From: HK-STAS-PATE-36 sp964610345
GTDB taxonomy: Bacteria; Patescibacteriota; Saccharimonadia; Saccharimonadales; JAGQNJ01
NCBI GenBank assembly: GCA_964610345.1
Contig: CAZSVQ010000007.1
Location: 1-29,328, forward strand
Reading direction: 5' to 3'
DNA: 29,328 nt
Below the pieces are notes generated by a model, which saw only the letters and a list, made by a program, of their open reading frames with translations, searched no databases and was not told the DNA's origin. The first letter of the stretch is position 1. Each line of letters starts with the position of its first letter. The translations under genes and the position numbers were made by a program. Below, piece by piece: positions 1 to 7,652 of this stretch.

Positions 1-35
1 TTAATCTGTAGTGAATCGATATTTATATATATTTT

Positions 36-44
36 TGGTATTAT
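36..44 (+). promoter_or_regulatory. extended -10 promoter of the rhodanese gene
   Basis: TGGTATTAT matches the TGnTATAAT extended -10. Six bases separate it from the ATG at 51, so transcription should begin at or next to the start codon. There is no Shine-Dalgarno sequence. No -35 is evident. Confidence 0.55.
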
Positions 45-50
45 TGTGTA

Positions 51-317
51 ATGGATTCAAGTATTCTTATAATAGATGTCCGCGAACCTTTTGAGTTTAG
101 TGGTGGCCATGCAAAAGGAGCGCTTAACATTCCGCCTTCAGAGTTAATGTCTGGCGCTAAGCAACTAAATAGCACACCCAGAGACACCAAGTTAGTGGTA
201 TATTGTAAGACTGGGAGCAGGTCTAACGTTGCGATTCAAATACTCAAACAGCAAGGTTTTACTAATCTGGTCAATGGCATTAATGCCGACCATGTTACTA
301 AAAATTACTTAAACTAA
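51..317 (+). CDS. rhodanese-like domain protein (single domain, short)
   Basis: An 88-residue cytoplasmic protein consisting of one rhodanese fold. DVRE (residues 9-12) and HAKGALNIP (20-28) are the family signatures. The active-site loop CKTGSRS begins at Cys52, the expected persulfide-forming residue, so sulfurtransfer or sulfur-carrier activity is likely. It is shorter than usual single-domain rhodaneses (about 100-110 aa), lacking the first strand and helix. The start fits a leaderless mRNA from the extended -10 at 36-44. The next gene follows after 15 bases and may be cotranscribed. No partner in the window identifies a sulfur acceptor. Fold assignment is firm; substrate is unknown. Confidence 0.85.
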   Translation: MDSSILIIDVREPFEFSGGHAKGALNIPPSELMSGAKQLNSTPRDTKLVVYCKTGSRSNVAIQILKQQGFTNLVNGINADHVTKNYLN

Positions 318-332
318 TCTAAAAACTATAAT

Positions 333-872
333 ATGATTGCCAAACCTAAAGACATACACGGAGTTTTTAAGCCAGATTTTATTGCAAAATCAGTAGATGA
401 GATTGATTTTAGTTACCTTAAAAAACAGGGCACAAAAGCCGTGATGATTGACTTAGATGGCACAGTTGTAAATCGTGGTGAATATGAAGTTTCTGACAAA
501 ATTCATAAAGTTTTAAAAAAACAGAATTTACAAATATACATTGCTACCAATCGGCCTAAAAGCAAAGGTCTCAAAAACTTAAAGCATCGTCTCAATGCAA
601 GTGGGGTTATTCACCCAAAAGGTATTGTGGGCAAACCTTTCGCCCATTATTATAAAAAATCATTACAAATACTCGGGCTAAAAAATAACCAGGTTGCGAT
701 GATTGGCGATAGATACATTCAAGACATCTATGGTGCCAATCGGGCAGGGATGACTACAATTAAAATTCATAAGCTTGGCGGTTCAGTTAACACCCTAGAC
801 AAACTGTTATCTGATTTTGAACACAACTATACTTTAAAAATCAGTGATAAATACAAACCCATTAAAAAATAA
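333..872 (+). CDS. HAD-superfamily phosphatase, YqeG/PGP-phosphatase-like (subfamily IIIA)
   Basis: A 179-residue HAD hydrolase. The motif I DLDGTV (about 41-46) carries the two catalytic Asp; ATNRPK supplies the motif II Thr; a Lys in GKPF is motif III; IGDRYIQDIYGANRAG carries the motif IV acidic pair. This order and the GDxxxxDIxGxNRxGM pattern are typical of the YqeG family, some members of which dephosphorylate phosphatidylglycerophosphate or related substrates. It sits beside a lipid-kinase gene on the opposite strand, which is compatible with phospholipid metabolism but does not prove it. TATAAT directly abuts the ATG (327-332), too close for a leaderless start, so it may be read from the rhodanese transcript. 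Confidence 0.8.
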   Translation: MIAKPKDIHGVFKPDFIAKSVDEIDFSYLKKQGTKAVMIDLDGTVVNRGEYEVSDKIHKVLKKQNLQIYIATNRPKSKGLKNLKHRLNASGVIHPKGIVGKPFAHYYKKSLQILGLKNNQVAMIGDRYIQDIYGANRAGMTTIKIHKLGGSVNTLDKLLSDFEHNYTLKISDKYKPIKK

Positions 873-883
873 ATTTAACGATT

Positions 884-2231
884 TTATATTTCTTGGCCCA
901 ACATTGCACGCCATACTTTGCCAATTAATTCGGCAGAAAAAGCATTCTTTGGCCTACTGCGTATTCCTTCTGGCAAAACCATTAACCTTAATGCGCCCGG
1001 TTTGATTATAATAGTTACCGGAGTGCTATACTCTTCACGCTCACCATCTACACCAACAACAATTTTTTTAGTGGGAGCTGAAACTGTGAATTTTGACGAC
1101 TCCCATTGCTTTACACTGTTGGCATTGTTTTGGACAAAATCTTTATTTAAAACAGCTGTTTTTAGTAAAAATTTTGTTAAGTCATCATTTAGGTTTGTTA
1201 TAGCGGTAATTTGTAGGGTCTTGCCAGTTAAATTTTTGCGATGGCCAAGTTCAAACATGTTAACCGTATCATAAGCATTTACGCCAACTAACACTTGGAC
1301 AGCTTCGTTATATTGATTGCCATTTTTGTCTTTAAACTTTAACGGGTAAAACTTTTGTTTTGCTAATAGTTTTTGAAGTGTAGAACGAGTCGTTGCAACT
1401 TTGTGATCTCGATATTCTTTGTTGTCTATGACATCAGCGTATAGTCCGAGCGATGCGTTATTCAAGAATATACGTCCGTTAATGTCGCCGACATCTATTT
1501 TTTGCTCAACTCCTTTAAAGCAGTTCAAAGCATCAACAATTTGCTTTGGGTCTAGGCCAACATCTCGCGCAAAATGACACCGTGTACCGCCAGGTAAAAC
1601 TNNNNNNNNNNGGCAAATTGTGTTTTAGGGCTACAGTAGCTACTGCACCGAGTGTCCCATCTCCACCAGACACACCCAATACATCTACACCGCTTTTTAC
1701 AGCTTTTGTTGCCAAGTCGGTAATGTTGTCTGATTTTTTAGTAACTTTTACTTTTATACCCATGGCTTTAGCTTTATCTGGTATACCAGCTTTTATAGCA
1801 CGACCATTACCAGACTTTGGGTTTATAATTAAGTATGGATTTTTAAAGTTAAGCTTTTTTCTTTCTTTAATTGCAGTTTGTCGCTTAAGCGACCAAAATT
1901 TATTACGCAATACATTTATTAACACAACATAAGCTACAACCAAAGTACTAATGCGCAGTAAATACCTAGACTCATTAGTTTTAGCAATCCAAATTACCGC
2001 TAAAATCATTACTGCAAAACTACCGAGTAATTGTACCCAGCCATAAATTAAACGCTTATTTGTGCCGGTAAAAATCAGCCAAAGTCCGTACAAGCTAAAA
2101 ATGAACGAGGCAATAAATAAGGCAATAGCAAGCGGGTTTACAAGAGCTAAACTTAATATAGTGAAATAAATTGCCACCAAAGTTAACAAAGCACCCACAG
2201 CTACAAATCTCCATAGTAAAGGTATACGCAT
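884..2231 (-). CDS. diacylglycerol kinase family lipid kinase with N-terminal membrane domain (split by assembly gap)
   Basis: One gene that appears as two ORFs only because of the 10-N run at 1602-1611. The N-terminal ~120 residues hold four to five hydrophobic segments. Next comes a DAGK catalytic domain: LIINPKSGNG, then GGDGT, then after the gap VLPGGTRCHFARDVG, the usual nucleotide-binding motifs of the YegS/LCB5/DgkB family, and a C-terminal lobe containing VGVDGE. The fold phosphorylates diacylglycerol or another lipid alcohol at the inner membrane face. The two halves are in different frames if exactly 10 bases are counted, so the true gap length is not 10. I chose the ATG at 2231 rather than the upstream ATG at 2270, because TATAAT lies 6 bases before it and the protein then starts with MRIPLLWR and a membrane helix. 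Confidence 0.85.
1602..1611. other. scaffold gap (10 N)
   Basis: Ten consecutive N within the lipid-kinase gene, a fixed-size placeholder joining two contigs. Missing residues lie between HNLP and VLPGGT; 6 or 9 real bases would restore the frame. Confidence 0.98.
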
Positions 2232-2237
2232 ATTTTT

Positions 2238-2243
2238 ATTATA
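2238..2243 (-). promoter_or_regulatory. -10 box of the lipid kinase gene
   Basis: TATAAT on the minus strand, 6 bases before the ATG at 2231. This matches the leaderless spacing seen at many genes in this window and decides the start codon. Confidence 0.5.
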
Positions 2244-2400
2244 TTTTAAATGCCATTTTTTACTAAGCATTGATTAATACTAACTATTTAGTTTTTATTT
2301 TGCATGAGTTTTTGTAACTCCGTTAGTTATTTTATGATTTTTCGAAACAAGCATTTAACTACAAGCTAGCACCTTTATATATGATTTAACCTTATATCCC

Positions 2401-2429
2401 CTGAAATTGTTTGCAATCAGGCGTATAAT
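2401..2429 (+). promoter_or_regulatory. promoter of the small basic protein gene
   Basis: CTGAAA (2401-2406), 17 bases, then TATAAT (2424-2429). The predicted start near 2436 gives a leader of about 19 nt carrying the ribosome site GGAGGG. Confidence 0.5.
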
Positions 2430-2454
2430 AATAAGTGTTAAATGGAGGGTAGTT

Positions 2455-2649
2455 ATGAAAGTCAAAAAAGCTAAAATTACAAAAATTACACACCCATTAG
2501 ATACCACAAAAAGCAAAAAGTTTCAGAGAGCTAAACCACTACCGATTACAGCAACAGATTATCGTACCGACCACACCACTGATCACCATGTTAACGCTCA
2601 TGCATTCTTTAGTCCCAGAACCTCACTAAATCAAGGGCGGGGCAAGTAG
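2455..2649 (+). CDS. small basic hypothetical protein (64 aa)
   Basis: I do not recognise the family. The protein starts MKVKKAKITKITHPLD, is rich in Lys, Thr and His, has no membrane segment or signal peptide, and contains a His/Thr/Asp-rich centre (YRTDHTTDHHVNAH) that could bind metal; that is speculation. The ATG at 2455 is preferred over an in-frame upstream start at 2407 because GGAGGG lies 8 bases before it and the TATAAT promoter at 2424-2429 falls inside the longer version. No gene partner is adjacent: the next gene on this strand is far away. Confidence 0.55.
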   Translation: MKVKKAKITKITHPLDTTKSKKFQRAKPLPITATDYRTDHTTDHHVNAHAFFSPRTSLNQGRGK

Positions 2650-2930
2650 CACTTTTAGCTATCATAGTTGACATATAGGATGCAAATACACGACAACCGA
2701 AAGGAAGTTTACTTTAAGTGATGTGGCATTCGATCGTCTAAACAGCTTGGCTGAAGCTGTATTAAGCGCGCTTAATGCTAAGCTATAGGTAAAAAGCCAA
2801 TTTACTCAGTATATCAAAAACAAATTTTAAACTATAATAAACTTGAGCATCAAATCAAACACCTGTGCAGACCATCATAGAACACACCACTATTTGTAAA
2901 AGGATATATGGTTCATCTAAATCTTTAAAT
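2650..2930. other. intergenic stretch with hairpin, 16-bp palindrome and a possible gene remnant
   Basis: No intact gene is supported. On the plus strand an open frame without a good start ends at 2788 and reads DVAFDRLNSLAEAVLSALNA near its end, which looks protein-like. ACAGCTT/AAGCTGT (2742-2748/2754-2760) forms a perfect 7-bp hairpin, directly followed by the 16-bp palindrome ATTAAGCGCGCTTAAT (2761-2776). TATAAT occurs at 2834-2839 without an obvious gene downstream. Confidence 0.4.
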
Positions 2931-4142
2931 TTACTGGGTGGATTCGTTGAGGGCTTGCTGGGTAAGCACCACATCTATGCCTGAATTTTTAACCAAGTTC
3001 AGTTGTCTTTGCAACGTAGCTTGGCTAACACTCCATTCGTTTTTATTATCGCCCGCAACTTCATGCCAAACCAAAATTAGCCAGCCATTATTTGCTTTAG
3101 CTTTATTAAGCAGGGTAGTGATTTCAGCGTCTGTAGTAGTATTTAGTACTATAAAACTTTTTAGATCATACCTATTAAAGCTTGTTTTAGAATTTATATC
3201 TTCAATACAGTTACGCAAACTACTATATTGTGATTTTGCAACCGATACTACTTTATTATTTGATTCACAATAAGGTGTGGCCAAAAGTTTTGTTTGTTCA
3301 CCAAGTAATTTATCTAAGAAACTTTTACTATTTTTAAGTTCTTTTGTGATTTTGGCTTTGCTCATATTTGGCAAACTAGAGTGAGTAACAGAGTGGCTTC
3401 CAATGTCACCACGTCTATTCCAATCAACTATCTGGGCATTTGTCATGTAATCATCCCAGCCAGGAGTTTCTGTGACAATATAATTTGTGGCCTTCCAACC
3501 GTAAGATTCAACCAAAGGTAAGCCTAACTGATAGGCACTTTCCCAGCCATCATCAAACTCAATCGAAACTAGTGGGCGGGAGAAGGCGCCTGAAGGATTA
3601 GTAGGAGGAGTTACTGTGTTCGGAGTCAGTGAATAATTATCTGTTTGGACCCAACCTTGTTTACTAATTGCCTGGAATACAATCATTTTTACAGCATTTG
3701 TAGGAACGGTAACTTCAGCCGCAAATTGCTTCCAAGTTGAGCTAGCTTCTGGCCCACCAAGCCAAACATATTGATATGAGCCGTTGCTAAGTTGAAATTC
3801 TACGTCTACATCAGTTTGAACATTAGATTTATACCAGTTACTGAAACTATATTTAGTGCCAGCAGTCACATTAATTGCATCGTGGTACCATTTAGCATCA
3901 CCAGAAGTATATTTGTCTACGTCAATTCGCATAGATCGGTTACCGTTTTGAGGATTTGTAGTTGGTAAAGAATAATTTGCCGTCAAATTACCCCAATTTG
4001 CCTGCGACCAATTTGATGCAGTTAAGGTTGTACCGGTCTCAGCAGATGGGTTTACAATCAAGTTAGCTGAAGCCTTAACAACCGCGGTTGGCATCAATAT
4101 TAAGCTTAAAATTAATACTGATATAGTAATAATACGTCTCAT
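2931..4142 (-). CDS. secreted polysaccharide deacetylase (NodB domain) with N-terminal carbohydrate-binding-like domain
   Basis: A 403-residue exported protein. Residues 1-25 are a signal peptide. Residues about 26-172 form a beta-rich, CBM-like module (NLIVNPSAETG start). Residues 188-400 are a NodB-type deacetylase: motif 1 FDDG (196-199), motif 2 HSVTH (His250, His254, metal ligands), motif 3 as ATPYC (288-292), where the usual Arg is replaced by Ala, and the catalytic His360 in LVWHEV. It would remove N- or O-acetyl groups from an extracellular glycan, perhaps peptidoglycan or a host or partner-cell polysaccharide. AAGGAG precedes the ATG by 6 bases and a -35/-10 pair lies upstream. The active site looks intact apart from motif 3, which varies between subfamilies. 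Confidence 0.85.
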   Translation of the reverse strand: MRRIITISVLILSLILMPTAVVKASANLIVNPSAETGTTLTASNWSQANWGNLTANYSLPTTNPQNGNRSMRIDVDKYTSGDAKWYHDAINVTAGTKYSFSNWYKSNVQTDVDVEFQLSNGSYQYVWLGGPEASSTWKQFAAEVTVPTNAVKMIVFQAISKQGWVQTDNYSLTPNTVTPPTNPSGAFSRPLVSIEFDDGWESAYQLGLPLVESYGWKATNYIVTETPGWDDYMTNAQIVDWNRRGDIGSHSVTHSSLPNMSKAKITKELKNSKSFLDKLLGEQTKLLATPYCESNNKVVSVAKSQYSSLRNCIEDINSKTSFNRYDLKSFIVLNTTTDAEITTLLNKAKANNGWLILVWHEVAGDNKNEWSVSQATLQRQLNLVKNSGIDVVLTQQALNESTQ

Positions 4143-4162
4143 AACATTCTCCTTTTATTCTA

Positions 4163-4190
4163 AGTATATACCCAATATATTGACAGACAA
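4163..4190 (-). promoter_or_regulatory. promoter of the polysaccharide deacetylase gene
   Basis: On the minus strand TTGTCT (4190-4185), 16 bases, then TATACT (4168-4163). It gives a leader of about 15 nt containing AAGGAG. Confidence 0.5.
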
Positions 4191-4274
4191 GCTTTAAAAT
4201 AACTAGATTACTATTACTGAGAATTTAATTTAGGTGATTTTATATTTGAAAAATTAGCAAAAAATGGACTTTCA

Positions 4275-5003
4275 CTAAAAAAGGCTCAACCAATAATCTA
4301 GCCAGCGGTAAATGATTAACATGAAAATTATGGTATAAGTTGCAGTAATTAACTCGTACTTATGAAGCAATATTTTATTTATTTTTTTGCCAAAATTTAT
4401 ATATTTATTTTCAACACAAAACGCCGTCACAAACCACAACAAACCAAAGCTGACTAGCCATACCAGCATACAATAAAGACATAATTTGCCTATATTAAAG
4501 ACACCTTGTACAAAAAGCCAAACCGAAAAACCAACTCCAAACAATATGCCACTCAGCAGTGTATGCCACCAAAGTTTATGTAATCTTGTAGCGCCAGCTA
4601 ATATTGTCATGCCGGCGGTCAAAACGGCCGCAAAACCAAAAATCCCAAGATAAGGATTTGGCATAGCAAATGCGCTAGCTTGATCACTCGCAATTACTGG
4701 AGAACAAGAAACCACCGGATTCAAACTACAACTTGTTACGTAGTCAGGCTTTTCTAATAGTTCAATTTTTTCTATCGATAAAATTACTGCCGAGCTTAAT
4801 CCGATAGCTGCCAGGACTATCATCCAGCGCGCTAAAATTGTTTCTGGCTTTAATTTTTTACCACGCTGAGCAACAGCTGTTAACACAACTAAAATTATGG
4901 CCGACAAATATACATATTTAACATCACTGCGCACTACAAAAGTAGCCAAAGCTAAATAAATTATTGGCAGAACAGGGAAGTATTTATTCAAAAAATTAAT
5001 CAT
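4275..5003 (-). CDS. vitamin K epoxide reductase (VKOR) family membrane protein
   Basis: A 242-residue integral membrane protein with about six hydrophobic segments. It has the paired cysteines of the VKOR fold: Cys92 and Cys100 in SCSLNPVVSC, the loop cysteines that pass electrons, and the quinone-proximal CLYC (Cys175, Cys178). PNPYLGIFG fits the conserved segment between them. Bacterial VKOR replaces DsbB, reoxidising a thioredoxin-like oxidase so exported proteins can form disulfides. No DsbA-like partner is visible here. It lies next to a secreted enzyme with cysteines, consistent with an oxidative envelope. TGCTATAAT sits 7 bases before the ATG, indicating a leaderless mRNA. Confidence 0.88.
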   Translation of the reverse strand: MINFLNKYFPVLPIIYLALATFVVRSDVKYVYLSAIILVVLTAVAQRGKKLKPETILARWMIVLAAIGLSSAVILSIEKIELLEKPDYVTSCSLNPVVSCSPVIASDQASAFAMPNPYLGIFGFAAVLTAGMTILAGATRLHKLWWHTLLSGILFGVGFSVWLFVQGVFNIGKLCLYCMLVWLVSFGLLWFVTAFCVENKYINFGKKINKILLHKYELITATYTIIFMLIIYRWLDYWLSLF

Positions 5004-5010
5004 AACCCTA

Positions 5011-5019
5011 ATTATAGCA
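5011..5019 (-). promoter_or_regulatory. extended -10 promoter of the VKOR gene
   Basis: A perfect TGCTATAAT on the minus strand, 7 bases before the start codon at 5003. No Shine-Dalgarno sequence lies between. Confidence 0.65.
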
Positions 5020-5065
5020 ATTATTCTTTGCTTTTATAAACTCAATCATTTTAAACTTGTGAGCG

Positions 5066-5386
5066 TTATATAGACTGCTTGCTTAGAGCCCATTTAACTG
5101 ATGGGCTAATTGCTTTATCAGTGCGGTGAATACATCCAATCCAACAACAAGGGCGGCGCTTGCCTTCGGCAAGTTGATTGGTGGCGCGCATGATGTGCTC
5201 ATCGCGAGTTTTTTGTTGCTTTACAGTAATAGCCCAACAAATCCATTCATTACGAGCTAGTGGAGTAATATCTTCCCAGGCTTGCAAGGCTTTTTTATTG
5301 GCTAAAATAGCACCTTTAAAATCGGCCGGCATTTTATGTACCGTTCCGCCCGATATACTATTGTTACTGCTTTGCTGTAACTTCAT
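5066..5386 (-). CDS. YdeI/OmpD-associated (OmdA) domain protein
   Basis: A 106-residue soluble protein. The pattern ALQAWEDITPLARNEWICW followed by KTRDEHIMRATNQLAEGK resembles the OmdA helical domain (bacteriocin-protection YdeI family), whose biochemical role is poorly known. A Cys-rich stretch (CCWIGC) follows, and the C-terminus is diverged. The start at 5386 is chosen over the ATG six bases upstream because TGATAAAAT sits exactly 6 bases before it. Function cannot be stated beyond the family name. Confidence 0.7.
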   Translation of the reverse strand: MKLQQSSNNSISGGTVHKMPADFKGAILANKKALQAWEDITPLARNEWICWAITVKQQKTRDEHIMRATNQLAEGKRRPCCWIGCIHRTDKAISPSVKWALSKQSI

Positions 5387-5392
5387 ACTCAT

Positions 5393-5401
5393 ATTTTATC
5401 A
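5393..5401 (-). promoter_or_regulatory. extended -10 promoter of the OmdA gene
   Basis: TGATAAAAT on the minus strand, in the 26-bp gap after the gltS stop codon, 6 bases before the ATG at 5386. The OmdA gene is therefore probably transcribed separately from gltS. Confidence 0.55.
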
Positions 5402-5418
5402 TCATGCTAAAATATGTG

Positions 5419-6768
5419 TTATTTTTTACGCAACTTACCGAGGGTTAGTCCAATAGTTAGCCAAAATAACATAAAAATAAAGGCTCCGGCAAGCGCCAAC
5501 CATGGACCAAATTCATAAATCACAATTACAGCGGTTGCCGTGATCAAACCACCACCCATAAATGGCTCAAAAACTAACTGTTTATACGCGAAGCCTTCTT
5601 TGGCATGTGATTTGTTTGATGGATCAGCTAAGCGGTTCATAAGCAGACCAGTAGCAGTCATGCCCATTGATTGTCCAGTATTAGTGATGCCTTGTTCGAA
5701 CCAGTGTGACGGGAACATACGTGGCGCCAAAAAGATAAAACAGCCGAGTATCCAGGCTATCCCAGCTATTGATAAAATTATAATTATTGCTAGATTATCT
5801 GATAATACTTTAAGCGAAACAGTGGCAATGGCACTAGCAATTAATAAATCTAGTGCAATCGTACTAATCACCTGTATTGTATGGCGCTGCAAAAAATGTT
5901 GCATGTGAGTTTTGCGCAGTATTAACTGCAAGATTAACCCACCGATCATTGCAAATGGAAACAACGGGACATAAGGCATAAACCGCAGTTCGGTCCACGG
6001 TGCTAACAACCAAGCCTCTAGATAAGTTAACCCATACAATAATCCGTAGCCAAATGCGATAGCTGATACAAATGCAAAAATATTTATCAAAATAGCCTTG
6101 GGGTTGGCATTTATTTTATCGCTAAATCGTACCAAATTATAGCCACTACGGATTAGTTCGCGTTGTTGCTTTTTCCAGGCTTTTTTGCTGACAGTATAGC
6201 CATATTTACGATTACGCCAATTAACCAAGGCCACGCCAGAAAGTATTGCTCCAACTAAACTAATAGTTGCTAGAGCAAGGGCAATGTCTGTTCCGGCTGA
6301 CCAACCCAGTTTATCAAAAGATGGAGCTAACCCTGCGGCCGTGCCGTGCCCACCTTCAAAACCAATCTCAATTAATGCTCCTGACATTGGATTGGCTTTA
6401 AAAATTGGTGTCAAAATAAACAAAGTTAGTAATATGCCGATAACGTATTGACCCCAAGCAATAGTGTTCCCAAAAGCAATCATTGGGCCTGATAATCGCC
6501 AAATTTCTTTTGTGGTGGGCAATTTTTTACCTAAAAATAATCCGGCAAAAACAATGTTTATTAAATATTTAGGTAAAACCGCCCAGACTTTTGTTATATC
6601 ACCAGATATTGAATCTAGTATTTGAGGCCCTAAAATTAAACCACCGACTCCAGCTATAAGTGCGCTAGGGATAAAAAATCTTTGTAAAATAATTGAGCCA
6701 CGCTTTAAAAAACGAGCTAAAACTATTAATAAAGCTAGTACAATGATACTTTCTAGAACAATAGGCAT
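5419..6768 (-). CDS. gltS: sodium/glutamate symporter GltS
   Basis: A 449-residue polytopic transporter of the ESS family, about ten to twelve membrane segments in two inverted halves. Diagnostic motifs are FEGGHGTAAG in the first half and GITNTGQSMGMTATGLLMNR in the second, both forming substrate and sodium sites in GltS. It imports glutamate with Na+, sensible for an organism without amino-acid biosynthesis. Several in-frame starts exist. I chose the ATG at 6768 (MPIVLESI) because a perfect TGTTATAAT lies 7 bases upstream of it, inside the longer ORF that would start at 6795. Confidence 0.92.
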   Translation of the reverse strand: MPIVLESIIVLALLIVLARFLKRGSIILQRFFIPSALIAGVGGLILGPQILDSISGDITKVWAVLPKYLINIVFAGLFLGKKLPTTKEIWRLSGPMIAFGNTIAWGQYVIGILLTLFILTPIFKANPMSGALIEIGFEGGHGTAAGLAPSFDKLGWSAGTDIALALATISLVGAILSGVALVNWRNRKYGYTVSKKAWKKQQRELIRSGYNLVRFSDKINANPKAILINIFAFVSAIAFGYGLLYGLTYLEAWLLAPWTELRFMPYVPLFPFAMIGGLILQLILRKTHMQHFLQRHTIQVISTIALDLLIASAIATVSLKVLSDNLAIIIILSIAGIAWILGCFIFLAPRMFPSHWFEQGITNTGQSMGMTATGLLMNRLADPSNKSHAKEGFAYKQLVFEPFMGGGLITATAVIVIYEFGPWLALAGAFIFMLFWLTIGLTLGKLRKK

Positions 6769-6775
6769 TAGCATT

Positions 6776-6784
6776 ATTATAACA
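6776..6784 (-). promoter_or_regulatory. extended -10 promoter of gltS
   Basis: TGTTATAAT on the minus strand, 7 bases before the ATG at 6768. It overlaps the nominal longer reading frame and argues for the internal start. Confidence 0.6.
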
Positions 6785-6795
6785 GAGGCTGACAT

Positions 6796-7247
6796 ACTTA
6801 ACTATTCTTATAGTCACCCGACTGCTATGCGATATTTGAAATTTTGAACTTCTAAGATTTAGGAGCAATTTTGCTAAGCCTACTTAAGATTGACAAAATC
6901 TATAAAAATCATATTTGTAGGGCCTGTTATAGGAAATTAGCGCAACAAATAAACTATTTTTATAATGAGGCTAAAATTACGACAGACAAATTTACCCGCT
7001 AGTGCTATATTTATATTAGTCATTTGGGTACTGGTGGGAACCTTTAACTCTTAGGCTTTATTGCAAACTAGGCTACATACCACGGTCACTGGACGCCTCA
7101 AATTTTTTACAGTTTCTTGTTAAGAAAACTCCTGCGGAACGGTTAGTGGTTTTTTATCAGGCAACTTTCACCCCCAAAATCCGTTCGCTAACACCAATTT
7201 TGGTGATTTAGCTTCTCTTTAATTTATAACTTCGAAAGGGCAATCTC
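6796..7247 (+). other. long intergenic region; probable structured leader of the 7248 gene
   Basis: No established gene or known RNA family is recognised in these 452 bases: no tmRNA, SRP or RNase P signatures. TTGACA (6890-6895) with TATTTG 16 bases later (6912-6917) could be a promoter giving a leader of over 300 nt. In the second half GAACGG (7137-7142) can pair with CCGTTC (7182-7187), while the overlapping GTTAGTG can pair with CGCTAAC, and CACCAATTTTGGTG (7191-7204) is a tight hairpin. The pairings are mutually exclusive, as in a switching leader. Confidence 0.35.
6965..7054 (+). CDS. possible small membrane peptide (29 aa)
   Basis: The reading frame encodes a basic N-terminus (MRLKLRQTNLPAS) followed by one hydrophobic segment (AIFILVIWVLVGTF), the usual pattern of a small membrane peptide. 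There is no Shine-Dalgarno sequence. A TATAAT (6961-6966) overlaps the ATG, which would place the transcript start inside the frame. It could equally be chance. Confidence 0.22.
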   Translation: MRLKLRQTNLPASAIFILVIWVLVGTFNS

Positions 7248-7487
7248 GTGCACGCAATTAATCAAATTATTAATGTTAATTCTTTTTATTTTACAAGTGG
7301 GCAAAATCTTAAATCGTTCCCGCGTCAGATAGAGTTTGGCAATACTCGTTTTACTTTTACTGATGGAATTCAATACTTGGTTAAAAAAGGCCAGCACGCA
7401 GTTAAATTATTTGATATGACTGATGGCCAGACAACCTACCGACTTCGCCTCGAAGATGAATCCTGGACACTTGTTGGTACCAAATAA
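7248..7487 (+). CDS. hypothetical protein (79 aa), GTG start
   Basis: I do not recognise the family. The product is a soluble, probably all-beta protein of 79 residues with alternating aromatic and polar segments (NSFYFTSGQN, FGNTRFTFTDGIQYLV, TYRLRLEDESWTLVG) and no signal peptide or membrane segment. The GTG at 7248 is the start because GAAAGG lies 8 bases before it. It follows a long structured leader and precedes a small ORF and a secreted protein on the same strand. It may belong to that transcription unit. Confidence 0.6.
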   Translation: MHAINQIINVNSFYFTSGQNLKSFPRQIEFGNTRFTFTDGIQYLVKKGQHAVKLFDMTDGQTTYRLRLEDESWTLVGTK

Positions 7488-7537
7488 GCAAAAAATAAGT
7501 TTGATTTCAGTACATTCTCAAAAAATAATTTTAGATT

Positions 7538-7639
7538 ATGAGTGTTGCCAAAGTTGCAACCATTAAAAAACAAAGCCCCTTTAAGAAACGCCTCGTATTG
7601 GCACAGCGGTGTCGAAAAGCGTTGGGGTTAAAGCCATAG
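7538..7639 (+). CDS. possible small basic protein (33 aa)
   Basis: The frame starts MSVAKVATIKKQSPFKKRLV and ends RCRKALGLKP, strongly basic and with no membrane segment. Its stop TAG (7637-7639) runs straight into the ribosome site AAAGGAG of the next gene, whose proposed start is 13 bases later, so the two could be translationally coupled. There is no clear Shine-Dalgarno sequence for this ORF itself; TAATTT lies about 6 bases before the ATG. It is conserved or not depending on comparison I cannot make. Confidence 0.35.
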   Translation: MSVAKVATIKKQSPFKKRLVLAQRCRKALGLKP

Positions 7640-7652
7640 AAAGGAGTACCCT

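Noticed and set aside
918..1274. 118-residue plus-strand ORF
   Set aside because: It lies wholly opposite the lipid kinase catalytic region, has no recognised motif and no start signal; a shadow frame.
2407..2454. Longer 80-residue version of the small basic protein
   Set aside because: The extension overlaps a TATAAT promoter and lacks a ribosome site, whereas the ATG at 2455 has GGAGGG.
6796..7247. tmRNA, SRP RNA or RNase P RNA
   Set aside because: None of the conserved core sequences of these RNAs could be found on either strand.
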